A DNA stretch of 64,000 bases from assembly GCF_009831765.1 (NCBI RefSeq), contig NZ_WSSB01000008.1, forward strand, positions 103,552-167,551, written 5' to 3'. Shown here in pieces: positions 1 through 7,281 of the stretch. A program made the position numbers and the translations under genes. The notes under the pieces were generated by a model. It saw only the letters and a list, made by a program, of their open reading frames with translations. It was not told the origin of the DNA and searched no databases. The first letter of the stretch is position 1. Every line of letters starts with the position of its first letter. This stretch comes from Craterilacuibacter sinensis (lineage in GTDB: Bacteria; Pseudomonadota; Gammaproteobacteria; Burkholderiales; Chromobacteriaceae).

Positions 1-192
1 CCTTCACGCGGGGCGTCGCCATCGCGGCGCACGAACGGCTTCTTGTCGCCGTAGTTCCCGCGTGGCTGTTCGCTGCGGTCGCGCTGACCGTAGCCACCTT
101 CACGCGGGGCGTCGCCCTCGCGGCGCACGAACGGCTTCTTGTCGCCATAGTTGCCACGTGGCTGTTCGCTGCGGTCGCGCTGGCCGTAGCCC
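1..192 (-). repeat. In-frame 96-bp tandem repeat (2 copies seen, array cut by window edge)
   Basis: Bases 1-96 and 97-192 are near-identical copies that differ at only a handful of positions. Each encodes 32 residues of the N-terminal extension of the probable RluB. The array starts at the window edge, so the copy number is unknown. Because the period is a multiple of three, gain or loss of a copy would keep the reading frame. Confidence 0.9.
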
Positions 193-332
193 TCCTGGCG
201 CGATGGTGCAGGCTTGTTGTCTTGTGCATTGCGCGGCTTGATAAAGCTACCGCCGGTGCGTGGCTGCGACGTTTCGCGGCCCTTGGCTTGCGACACCGGT
301 TGGCGCGCCTGATTGCGTTGTCCTTTAGACAT
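1..332 (-). CDS. rluB: Probable 23S rRNA pseudouridine synthase RluB, N-terminal part only
   Basis: This is the beginning of a minus-strand gene that continues past the left edge; about 110 residues are visible. The ATG at 332 lies 8 bp after the scpB stop. The visible part is a basic, low-complexity arm (MSKGQRNQARQ...) followed by repeats of 32 residues rich in Gly, Arg, Asp and Glu (units containing GYGQRDRSEQPRGNYGDKK and PFVRRxGDAPRE). No catalytic domain is inside the window. The RluB call rests on position: scpA-scpB-rluB is a common order in proteobacteria, and RluB proteins of this group often carry charged, disordered RNA-binding extensions. RluB makes pseudouridine 2605 in 23S rRNA. 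Another RNA-binding protein remains possible. Confidence 0.6.
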   Translation of the reverse strand, partial: MSKGQRNQARQPVSQAKGRETSQPRTGGSFIKPRNAQDNKPAPSRQEGYGQRDRSEQPRGNYGDKKPFVRREGDAPREGGYGQRDRSEQPRGNYGDKKPFVRRDGDAPRE

Positions 333-340
333 GCTTTTTC

Positions 341-964
341 CTAATCAACTAGATTTTCCGCCTCATCAACGAGGGGGACTTCGCCTTCTGGCATCTCGCC
401 AGAGGCTTCAACCGGCCCGGCATCCGGCACCACCAGATTTCCCAAGTCCGCCAAAGGCGGCAAATCACGCAGCGAATGAAAGCCGAGATCATCGAGAAAC
501 TTGCGGGTCGTTGCATACAGACCGGGCCGTCCGGGCACATCCTTGTGCCCGATTACTTCGATCCAGCCCCGCTCAAGCAGGGTCTGCACCACGCTGGTCG
601 ACACCGTGACACCGCGTATGGCTTCAACATCGCCACGGGTCACCGGTTGTTTGTAGGCAATAATCGCCAGCGTTTCCATCACCGCGCGCGAGTAGCGCGG
701 TGGCTTTTCCGGGTTCAGCCGGGAAAGATAGGGGGTAAATTCGGCGCGCGCCCGAAAGCGCCAGCCGGACGAGAGCTTGATCAGCTCCACCCCGCGGCCA
801 CGCCAGTCCTGCTGTATTTCTTCCAGAATCTGGTTGATCAACGCCGCCTTGATATCCTCGGTAAACAAACGTTTAAGCATGGATACCGATAGCGGCTCTT
901 GCGCTGTCAGCAGCGCCGTTTCAAGAACGGTCTTCAGATACTTGAGATCGGTAAAAAGAGGCAT
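341..964 (-). CDS. scpB: Segregation and condensation protein ScpB
   Basis: ScpB is the winged-helix partner that, with ScpA, binds SMC and forms the bacterial condensin complex on the nucleoid. The 207-residue protein has the usual two winged-helix halves; the conserved METLAIIAYKQPVTR stretch (residues 96-110) and the following GDVEAIRGV motif are clear. The C-terminal 30 residues are acidic and low in complexity. It is followed after 8 bp by the probable rluB, so the two are likely co-transcribed. Unusually, it does not directly follow scpA: a plus-strand gene sits between them (1191-1607). Confidence 0.95.
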   Translation of the reverse strand: MPLFTDLKYLKTVLETALLTAQEPLSVSMLKRLFTEDIKAALINQILEEIQQDWRGRGVELIKLSSGWRFRARAEFTPYLSRLNPEKPPRYSRAVMETLAIIAYKQPVTRGDVEAIRGVTVSTSVVQTLLERGWIEVIGHKDVPGRPGLYATTRKFLDDLGFHSLRDLPPLADLGNLVVPDAGPVEASGEMPEGEVPLVDEAENLVD

Positions 965-1190
965 CGAAACCAGATCAGATTTTGGACAAAATCACAGGAA
1001 GGCGCGGATTTTACACGATTTTTTATCCTGCGTCGCACTAAGATACCCTGTTTTTACCTGTCTTGCGCCCCCATCAGCCCTGTCTGGTGCTGATATCCCA
1101 AAATTCACCATGGCTTCATCTATGGTGAACAACAGCAAATGCGCCAGCCGCCACACCAGCCAGGCAAAAATTCGGGACAGGAGCAAGTCC

Positions 1191-1607
1191 ATGCCACACA
1201 CAGCCAGACAACACGGTAAAGCATTACTCACCCTGTCCTTGTTCGTACAACTGGCGGCTTATGTGGCGACCAACATGGCGCAGGCTCAAGAACCCGCGAG
1301 CAGCATGCCAACTATGGGCCCGGCAACAGACTTCAGTCTTCCCCCTACCATCGCTATGGAGGGCGAAAATACCAAACAACCTATCACTTCTACTACGGCG
1401 TTATCCGTCATCGGCGCGCCAGCCCTCGCCCCTTTACCATCAAACACAGCGCTCAGGCTAAAGGAAAACAATCCGCTCTGGGCCTGGCTATCGCTGGATG
1501 GTGGCAGCCGCCCCTCTTTCAACCTGTATCAAGACAAGTCATCAAGACTGGCGCTGAGCGTAAACGGCAACGGCAGCATCCGCCTCAGATACAAGCTGGC
1601 CTGGTAG
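1191..1607 (+). CDS. Small secreted protein of unknown function
   Basis: 138 residues from an ATG preceded by a GGACAGGAG-type ribosome site. The frame is open upstream, but this start gives a good signal peptide: basic start (PHTARQHGK), hydrophobic core LLTLSLFVQLAAYVA, and likely cleavage after a nearby Ala-Gln-Ala. The mature part is Pro/Thr/Ser-rich and probably flexible for about 70 residues. It ends in a compact aromatic and basic segment (NPLWAWLSLDGG, SRLALSVNG, IRLRYKLAW) that looks like beta strands. No family was recognised. It lies on the opposite strand between scpB and scpA, converging on scpA with only 3 bp between the stop codons. Confidence 0.6.
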   Translation: MPHTARQHGKALLTLSLFVQLAAYVATNMAQAQEPASSMPTMGPATDFSLPPTIAMEGENTKQPITSTTALSVIGAPALAPLPSNTALRLKENNPLWAWLSLDGGSRPSFNLYQDKSSRLALSVNGNGSIRLRYKLAW

Positions 1608-1610
1608 ACA

Positions 1611-2429
1611 TTACACCACGGCAATACGGACATAGATGGGAGCATAGGCGGCGTCCTGATTCACCCGCACCATGCCCTCCTTGACCAGCTCCAGCAGGGC
1701 AATAAAATTGACCACCAGGTGTGCAACACCCTTGCCCGGATCAAATAACTCTTCGAACGCAACATAATCGCGCCCGTCCAGATAGCGCAAAATCCAGCTC
1801 ATCTGTTCACGCACCGACAGTTCATCCTGCGCTACCTGATGACTGCGCTGGTTTTTGGCACGCGACAGAATGGTCAGCCAGGCCTGGCGCAAATCCAGCG
1901 GACTGACCTCAGGCAGGCGCTGCTCGGCGCCCTGCTCGATCAAGACTGCCAGCCAGGCAAAATCGCGCTCGGCTTGCGGCAATTTGTCCAAAGCCAACCC
2001 GGCCAGCTTCATCTGCTCGTACTCCAGCAGCCGCCGCGCCAGTTCGGCACGCGGATCACTCACTTCGCCGGCCTCGTCCACTTGCGGGCGCGGCAACAAT
2101 AAGCGCGACTTGATCTCGATCAGCAAGGCCGCCATTAGCAGATACTCGGCCGCCAGCTCCAGCCGCTCGGCGCGCATTGCATCGATATAGCGCATGTACT
2201 GCGCAGTAATCGGCGCCATCGGAATATCGAGAATATTCAGGTTCTGCTTGCGGATCAGGTACAAGAGCAAGTCCAGCGGGCCTTCGAAACTCTCGAGAAT
2301 GATCTTGAGCGCATCTGGCGGGATAAACAGGTCGGCCGGCATTTCCAGCACCGGCTGGCCGAAAACATGCGCCAAGGGCGTGCCGGCGACAGTCCCCGCT
2401 GCGTCAGGTGATAAGCTGTGCTCAGTCAT
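1611..2429 (-). CDS. scpA: Segregation and condensation protein ScpA
   Basis: ScpA is the kleisin subunit of the SMC-ScpAB complex; it bridges the SMC heads and recruits the ScpB dimer. The 272-residue product carries the family signature FEGPLDLLLYLIRKQNLNI after an approximately 45-residue N-terminal extension, then the helical EYLLMAALLIEIKSRLLLP segment. The C-terminal winged helix ends near residue 270. Its ATG lies only about 15 bp beyond a hairpin-plus-T-run at the end of trpS, so it may be expressed both by read-through and from its own promoter. Confidence 0.95.
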   Translation of the reverse strand: MTEHSLSPDAAGTVAGTPLAHVFGQPVLEMPADLFIPPDALKIILESFEGPLDLLLYLIRKQNLNILDIPMAPITAQYMRYIDAMRAERLELAAEYLLMAALLIEIKSRLLLPRPQVDEAGEVSDPRAELARRLLEYEQMKLAGLALDKLPQAERDFAWLAVLIEQGAEQRLPEVSPLDLRQAWLTILSRAKNQRSHQVAQDELSVREQMSWILRYLDGRDYVAFEELFDPGKGVAHLVVNFIALLELVKEGMVRVNQDAAYAPIYVRIAVV

Positions 2430-2444
2430 GCGGCCCCATCAATG

Positions 2445-2471
2445 AAAAGCCCCGCGACCATACGCGGGGCT
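2445..2471 (-). terminator. Rho-independent terminator after trpS
   Basis: On the minus strand a 9-bp stem AGCCCCGCG/CGCGGGGCT with a 6-base loop is followed by TTTTC. It lies between the trpS stop (2493) and the scpA start (2429). Confidence 0.8.
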
Positions 2472-2492
2472 GTCGCGAAAAAGCGGCGTGAC

Positions 2493-3692
2493 TCAATAGC
2501 CCAGCCCCATCGCCTCGCGTACGTCCTTCATGGTGTCGTTTGCAATCTTGCGCGCACGCTCGCACCCGTCGGCGACAATGGCCTTCACCAGCGTCGGATC
2601 ATCCAGATATTTTTGCGCACGCTCGAACATAGGCTGCTGCTCCTTGAGCACGCCTTCGATTACCGGCTGTTTGCAATCGAGACAGCCGATACCGGCGCTG
2701 GTACAGCCCTTGACCACCCACTCGCGGGTGGCTTCATCCGAATACACCTGATGCAGCTGCCACACCGGGCACTTGGCCGGGTCACCCGGGTCGGTACGGC
2801 GCACACGGGCCGGATCGGTCGGCATGGCGCGCACCTTCTTGGATACAGACTCCGGCGCCTCGCGCAGGGCGATGGTGTTGCCGTACGACTTGGACATCTT
2901 GTTGCCGTCCAGACCCGGCATACGGCTGGCCGCCGTCAGCAAGGCATCCGGCTCGGGCAGGATGACGCGGCCTTTATTCTCGAGGAAGGCAAACAGACGC
3001 TCGCGATCACCGATGGACAGGTTTTGCGTATCGGCCAGCAAGGCGCGTGCGGCATCCAGTGCCTCGTCGTCGCCTTCTTGCTGGTAACGGGTACGCATCT
3101 GCTGGTACAGCTTGCTCTTCTTGCTGCCCAGTTTTTTGATAGAGGCGATGGCCTTGTCTTCAAAGCCCGGCTCGCGGCCATACAGATGGTTAAAGCGGCG
3201 CGCCATTTCACGCGTCAGTTCGACATGCGGCACCTGGTCTTCGCCCACCGGCACGCGGTTAGCCTTGTACACCAGAATGTCGGCCGCCTGCAGCAGCGGG
3301 TAGCCTAGGAAACCGTAAGTCGCCAGATCCTTGTGGCTCAGCTTCTCGATCTGGTCCTTATAGGTCGGCACCCGCTCCAGCCAGCCCAACGGACAAATCA
3401 TGGACAGCGCCAGATGCAGTTCGGCATGCTCCGGCACCTTGGACTGGATAAAAATGGTCGCCTGCGCCGGATCGACACCGGCAGCCAGCCAGTCGATCAC
3501 CATATCCCACAGGCTGCTTTCAATCACGCCGACATCGTCGTAATTGGTAGTCAGCGCATGCCAGTCGGCCACCATAAACAGACATTCGTGCTCGCTTTGC
3601 AGCTGCACCCAGTTCTTGATAACGCCGTGATAATGCCCAAGGTGTAGCCTTCCGGTTGGGCGCATGCCGGAGAGAACGCGATCTGCGAACAT
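2493..3692 (-). CDS. trpS: Tryptophanyl-tRNA synthetase
   Basis: Charges tRNA-Trp with tryptophan in the cytoplasm. The 399-residue protein has the class I signatures HLGH (residues 17-20, the HIGH motif) and KMSKS (about 265-269). It is of the long TrpRS form, with an inserted charged segment at roughly 190-255. The ATG at 3692 was chosen over an in-frame TTG six bases upstream because AGGA lies 6 bases before that ATG. It is the last gene of a compact minus-strand run from the S4 protein gene (6281) down to here, and it is followed by a terminator. Confidence 0.96.
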   Translation of the reverse strand: MFADRVLSGMRPTGRLHLGHYHGVIKNWVQLQSEHECLFMVADWHALTTNYDDVGVIESSLWDMVIDWLAAGVDPAQATIFIQSKVPEHAELHLALSMICPLGWLERVPTYKDQIEKLSHKDLATYGFLGYPLLQAADILVYKANRVPVGEDQVPHVELTREMARRFNHLYGREPGFEDKAIASIKKLGSKKSKLYQQMRTRYQQEGDDEALDAARALLADTQNLSIGDRERLFAFLENKGRVILPEPDALLTAASRMPGLDGNKMSKSYGNTIALREAPESVSKKVRAMPTDPARVRRTDPGDPAKCPVWQLHQVYSDEATREWVVKGCTSAGIGCLDCKQPVIEGVLKEQQPMFERAQKYLDDPTLVKAIVADGCERARKIANDTMKDVREAMGLGY

Positions 3693-3714
3693 GAACAATC
3701 CTGGAAAAATAAAA

Positions 3715-4347
3715 TTACAAAATCAGATTGAGAAGATCATACACGATATTCATGAATGGCCTGAGTATGGGCGAGAGCAGACCGGTAAATACCAGGCCCA
3801 GCAAAATCCAGATACCGTAAGGCTCGATACGCGAGTATTTGTAAGCCATGCCCGGCGGCAAAAAGCTCTCGACGATGCGCCCGCCATCCAGCGGCAATAG
3901 CGGCATCAGGTTCAGCACCATCAGCACCACATTGATATTGATGCCGGCCTGACTCATCAGCATCAGCGGCTCGCTGTACATGGAGTCGGTACTGATTGCC
4001 AGCTTGAACAGCAAAACCCAGCCCACCGCCATGGCCAGATTGGACAAGGGCCCCGCCGCTGCGACCCAGCGCATGCCGCTACGCACCGGCTTGAGGTTGC
4101 CGAAATTGACCGGCACCGGTTTGGCCCAGCCAAAAATGAAGCCGCCGGCAATCAGTCCGACCAGCGGCAGCAAAACCGTGCCGATCGGGTCGATATGCTT
4201 GAGCGGATTCAGGGTCATCCGCCCCATCATAAAGGCCGTGGCGTCGCCAAAACGCTTGGCGACATAGGCGTGCGCCGCCTCGTGCAAGGTAATGGCCAGA
4301 ATGACCGGCAGCGCATAAATCGCAATTTTCTGGATAATATCGTCCAA
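3715..4347 (-). CDS. Site-2 protease family protein (M50 metallopeptidase)
   Basis: A membrane-embedded zinc protease of the M50 (SpoIVFB/RseP-like) superfamily. The 210 residues hold the HEAAH zinc motif (residues 22-26) in the first membrane helix and the LDGGR motif (about 153-157) that supplies the third ligand; four to six hydrophobic segments are visible and there is no PDZ or CBS domain. The start is TTG, preceded by a GGGGGGAA ribosome site; no upstream ATG is available. It lies 22 bp before trpS in the same direction. This short standalone form commonly neighbours trpS and scpA in proteobacteria; its substrate is not known. Confidence 0.9.
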   Translation of the reverse strand: MDDIIQKIAIYALPVILAITLHEAAHAYVAKRFGDATAFMMGRMTLNPLKHIDPIGTVLLPLVGLIAGGFIFGWAKPVPVNFGNLKPVRSGMRWVAAAGPLSNLAMAVGWVLLFKLAISTDSMYSEPLMLMSQAGININVVLMVLNLMPLLPLDGGRIVESFLPPGMAYKYSRIEPYGIWILLGLVFTGLLSPILRPFMNIVYDLLNLIL

Positions 4348-4408
4348 AATTCCCCCCTAGTTCAGCAAATGGCCGCATCGCGCGGCCCGAATTCTATTAT
4401 GTGTCAGG

Positions 4409-5029
4409 CTACAGCCCGAATGGTGCAACCTCACCCTTGCCCTGGCGAACCAGCGATACGCCATCGGTCATGTCTATCACCGTCGTCGGCTCGGTGCCGC
4501 ACCAGCCGCCATCAATCACCAGATCAACCCGGTTTTCCAGCAGCTCGCGAATCTCGTACGGGTCAACCAAGGGCTCGTCCTCTCCCGGCAGCATCAGCGT
4601 ACACGACAAAATCGGCTCGTGCAGCGCCTCCAGCAAGGCAAGCGCCACCTGGTGATCCGGCACGCGCAAGCCTATGGTCGAGCGCTTGGGATGCAGAGTG
4701 CGGCGCGGAACCTCCTTGGTTGCCTGCAGGATAAAGGTGTAGCTACCCGGCGTGGCACTTTTAAGCAGGCGGTACTGGCTATTGTCCACGCGGGCATAAT
4801 TGGCCAGCGCGGACAAATCGGCGCACACCAGCGTCAGGTGGTGCTTAAGGTCGATCTGGCGTATTTCCAGAATGCGCTCCATCGCCCGCTTGTTGCCCAA
4901 AGCGCAACCCAGCGCATAACAGGAATCGGTCGGATAGACGATCACCCCGCCCGCTTCGACGATCTTGGCCGCTTCGCGTATCAGCCGCGCCTGCGGGTTC
5001 TCCGGATGGATGGTAAAAAATTGTGCCAT
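4409..5029 (-). CDS. yciO: YrdC/Sua5-fold protein of the YciO type
   Basis: 206 residues of the YrdC-like fold that binds ATP and RNA. Members include the threonylcarbamoyl-AMP synthases TsaC and Sua5. The YciO subgroup is indicated by the sequence (IREAAKIVEAGGVIVYPTDSCYALGC, then KRSTIGLRVPDH) and by the adjacent PHP-domain gene, the same pairing as yciO-trpH in enterobacteria. YciO activity in t6A formation is weak or uncertain, so the cellular role is left open. It is one gene in the minus-strand operon that runs toward trpS. Confidence 0.85.
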   Translation of the reverse strand: MAQFFTIHPENPQARLIREAAKIVEAGGVIVYPTDSCYALGCALGNKRAMERILEIRQIDLKHHLTLVCADLSALANYARVDNSQYRLLKSATPGSYTFILQATKEVPRRTLHPKRSTIGLRVPDHQVALALLEALHEPILSCTLMLPGEDEPLVDPYEIRELLENRVDLVIDGGWCGTEPTTVIDMTDGVSLVRQGKGEVAPFGL

Positions 5030-5051
5030 ATCTATCTCCTCGCCCGGGACT

Positions 5052-5894
5052 TCAAGCGCCCCAGCCCTTTTCCCGCCATACAGGGCGGCATAAAGGCGGC
5101 AATTCAGCCGTCAGCCCCACGTCGCGCCCACCCTCGCCTGGCGCATGAAAATCGCTACCGGCGCTAGCCAGCAGACCAAAACGGTCGGCCAGCAGGGTGT
5201 ATTTGTGCATATCGTCCAGACTATGGCTGCCGCTGGCGACTTCTATCGCCTCGCCGCCGGCGTCCTTAAAGTCGAGTATCAGCCTTTCGGTCAGTGTCCT
5301 GCCGAAATCATAGCGCCCCGGATGGGCAATCACCGCCACGCCCCCTGCCGCTCTGATCCAGCTCACGGCATCGGCAAGACTGGCCCATTGGTGCGGCACA
5401 TAGCCGGTTTTGCCGGCGGCCAGAAACTTGCGAAATACGGCCCTTACATCTTTTATATATCCAGCATTGACCATATAGCGGGCAAAATGCGCACGCCCTA
5501 TCATTTCCGGGTTGGCGGCCAGCGCCATCGCACCATCAAAAGTACCGGGCATGCCGGCCTTGTCCAGCGCATGCGCCATGGCATGCGCCCGTTCGATGCG
5601 GCCATGGCGGATTGAAGCCAGGCCCGCCTCAAGCACAGGCTCGCCCGGCGTAATACCGAGCCCGACAATATGGATGGTATGTTTACCCCAGCTGACCGAG
5701 ATTTCGACGCCACCGAGCAGGGCGATACCCAGCTCGCCGGCCGCAGCGGCTGCCTCGGCATAGCCGCGCGTGCAGTCGTGATCGGTCAGTGCCAGCAATG
5801 TCGCGCCGCGACCGGCCGCACGCGTCACGACTTCGGCGGGGCTCAAAGCGCCATCGGAAATACTGGAGTGAAAATGCAGGTCTATGCTGGCCAT
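5052..5894 (-). CDS. rnm: PHP-domain phosphoesterase, RNase AM (YciV/TrpH) family
   Basis: The 280-residue protein begins MASIDLHFHSSISDG, the first PHP metal motif (HxH). It also contains LTDHD, GVEIS, IAHPGRYDF and SAGSDFHAPG, the remaining metal-ligand motifs of the PHP family. Relatives in enterobacteria are 5'-3' exoribonucleases that mature the 5' ends of rRNAs and also cleave 3',5'-pAp-type substrates. The ATG at 5894 is preferred because AGGAG lies 6 bases upstream; it overlaps the stop of the preceding small gene as TGATG. Translational coupling with that gene is therefore likely. Confidence 0.85.
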   Translation of the reverse strand: MASIDLHFHSSISDGALSPAEVVTRAAGRGATLLALTDHDCTRGYAEAAAAAGELGIALLGGVEISVSWGKHTIHIVGLGITPGEPVLEAGLASIRHGRIERAHAMAHALDKAGMPGTFDGAMALAANPEMIGRAHFARYMVNAGYIKDVRAVFRKFLAAGKTGYVPHQWASLADAVSWIRAAGGVAVIAHPGRYDFGRTLTERLILDFKDAGGEAIEVASGSHSLDDMHKYTLLADRFGLLASAGSDFHAPGEGGRDVGLTAELPPLCRPVWREKGWGA

Positions 5895-6067
5895 CACACA
5901 CGCTCCTGCCGCGCTTGCCACGCAGCCAGGCGCACGCGGTAATCCGCCAGCTCTATTTGGTAGCTATCCCAGACACAAGGCTCGCAGCCGCTACCGCAGC
6001 ACATATCGTCACTGGGTGCCTGCGGCGCATCCGGTTGCGGATCGAAATCGTCGCCGGTTTCAAGCAT
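5894..6067 (-). CDS. Oxidoreductase-like domain small protein
   Basis: A 57-residue ORF with an acidic N-terminus followed by MCCGSGCEPCVWDSY and a helical ELADYRVRLAAWQARQ segment. This matches the short oxidoreductase-like domain found in many bacterial small proteins and in mitochondrial proteins, with its conserved CCGxGCxPCVWD core. The cysteines suggest metal binding or redox chemistry; the function is unknown. The start overlaps the end of the upstream S4-domain gene by 8 bp and its stop overlaps the next start (TGATG), so it sits tightly inside an operon. Confidence 0.85.
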   Translation of the reverse strand: MLETGDDFDPQPDAPQAPSDDMCCGSGCEPCVWDSYQIELADYRVRLAAWQARQERV

Positions 6068-6281
6068 GGGCCGCTATCACGCGTATGGTGAAGCCCTCAC
6101 CGCTCACCACCTGTCCGGGGCGGATTTTGCAGGTCTTGCGCAATTCGACCGCACCATCGACACAGACCACACCCTCGGCCACCATCTGCTTGCCCATTCC
6201 ACCGGACTCGGCAATACCACAGGTTTTCAGCAGATCGCACAAGGCAATATATTCATTGCGTAGCTCAAACACTTCATCCAT
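6060..6281 (-). CDS. S4-domain RNA-binding protein, YbcJ-like
   Basis: 73 residues comprising a single S4-like RNA-binding fold: LCDLLKTCGIAESGGMGKQMVAEGVV is the helix-turn segment and VDGAVELRKTCKIRPGQVV the strand segment. Related small proteins (YbcJ/YaaA group) bind structured RNA and are linked to ribosome or RNA maintenance, but no exact target is known. It is the first gene of the minus-strand run ending with trpS. The ATG follows GAAGAA directly, a weak ribosome site. Confidence 0.8.
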   Translation of the reverse strand: MDEVFELRNEYIALCDLLKTCGIAESGGMGKQMVAEGVVCVDGAVELRKTCKIRPGQVVSGEGFTIRVIAAHA

Positions 6282-6503
6282 TTCTTCACACCCATCTTGG
6301 ACAGCCCTGTGCAGACCCTGTTAACAAGCGACACAAAGCATTGAATTTATTAACTTATCTGGGCAAGCCTGTTTTTTAGGCAACCCATCCTCTGTTTGTC
6401 CACGCAGCGACGGGACAGTACTGTGAACGGCTTGTGGACAAGACAGGCAACACACTGATTTTATTAGCAGAAGCTGCATTGCCTAAATTTGAGGCACACG
6501 CCC
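6282..6503. other. Intergenic region with two DnaA-box-like 9-mers
   Basis: 222 bp between the S4-protein gene and the NadR-like gene. It must hold the promoter of the operon beginning at 6281. No strong consensus promoter is obvious. Two 9-mers, TTGTCCACG (6396-6404) and TGTGGACAA (6433-6441, TTGTCCACA on the minus strand), resemble the DnaA box TTATCCACA with one or two mismatches. Confidence 0.4.
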
Positions 6504-7037
6504 TTACGGCAGCACATCATCCAGTGCAGACAGAGCCTGCTCCAGTCGCTGTTCCAGCACACCATAGACCTCGACCACCCTTTCTGGCTGTGTTGCCAAC
6601 GCCTGGCGGTACAAACCCAGCAACCATTCGCGCTCATGCGGATGGCTGCGCAAAGGATCAGCCTGCCATGGAATATCCGGACGGGCGAGCAGCGTCAAAC
6701 CATAACGGTAGTCACGGCACAAACGGTTTATCGTCCCGCTGGCGCCACCAAAAGCCACGTCAGCCCAGATACGGCAGGTCAGCGCAGTCGTGTCGCACAA
6801 CACGATATCAGCCTGCTGTGCAGCCATATCCTCATTGCGACACTGGGCCAAGGCAATCGCCTCGACATCGGCCAGGGACGGAAGGTAGGGACGGTTGGCG
6901 TAATAACTGCGCGCATACTCGTCAACACACGCCACACGCATGCCGGCGCAGCCAAGCCTGCCTGCCAGCGCCTGCACCAGCGTGCTCTTGCCACTGGACT
7001 CCGGCCCCAATACGGCAACGCGCAAAGAAAGCGGCAT
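6504..7037 (-). CDS. NadR-like AAA ATPase (ribosylnicotinamide kinase type)
   Basis: 177 residues with a P-loop GPESSGKST near the N-terminus (residues 11-19), then VDEYARSYY and VLCDTTALTCRIWADVAFG. These are the hallmarks of the kinase domain of NadR, which phosphorylates nicotinamide riboside in NAD salvage. The adenylyltransferase and helix-turn-helix parts of full NadR are absent, so this is a standalone kinase-like protein. Substrate is inferred from family only. It lies alone downstream of ansA in the same direction. Confidence 0.75.
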   Translation of the reverse strand: MPLSLRVAVLGPESSGKSTLVQALAGRLGCAGMRVACVDEYARSYYANRPYLPSLADVEAIALAQCRNEDMAAQQADIVLCDTTALTCRIWADVAFGGASGTINRLCRDYRYGLTLLARPDIPWQADPLRSHPHEREWLLGLYRQALATQPERVVEVYGVLEQRLEQALSALDDVLP

Positions 7038-7281
7038 GGCATCAACAAAAGCGGTAAAGGGAGAAGATTATACGGCGCACAGCCTGGCATCGGGCAGTTT
7101 CTCGCAAAGACGGGAGCCGAAGCGGCGTACAAACCGTGAATAACAGAAGCAAAGCACAGGCTTGTCAGCCACACGGACAAACCTGAGTTGCCCACATGCG
7201 CACAGAAAAACCCTGTGCGCACACTGTGGACAAATGCAATAAATACATGAATAAAAATGGAAATCTTCACGCGCCCGTTTT
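7038..7281. other. Intergenic region between ansA and the NadR-like gene
   Basis: 244 bp with no gene. It contains an 8-bp-stem hairpin (7198-7220, arms GCGCACAG/CTGTGCGC) and another TGTGGACAA 9-mer (7225-7233) like those at 6396-6441. No clear terminator for ansA was found. Confidence 0.4.

Noticed and set aside
1-192. Possible CRISPR-like or satellite repeat
   Set aside because: The repeat period is 96 bp with no unique spacers and it stays in frame inside a coding sequence.
2418-3308. 296-residue plus-strand open frame
   Set aside because: Antisense to trpS; shadow frame.
6282-6503. Replication origin
   Set aside because: Only two weak 9-mers here plus one further away, no dnaA/dnaN/parAB genes nearby and no clear AT-rich unwinding region.
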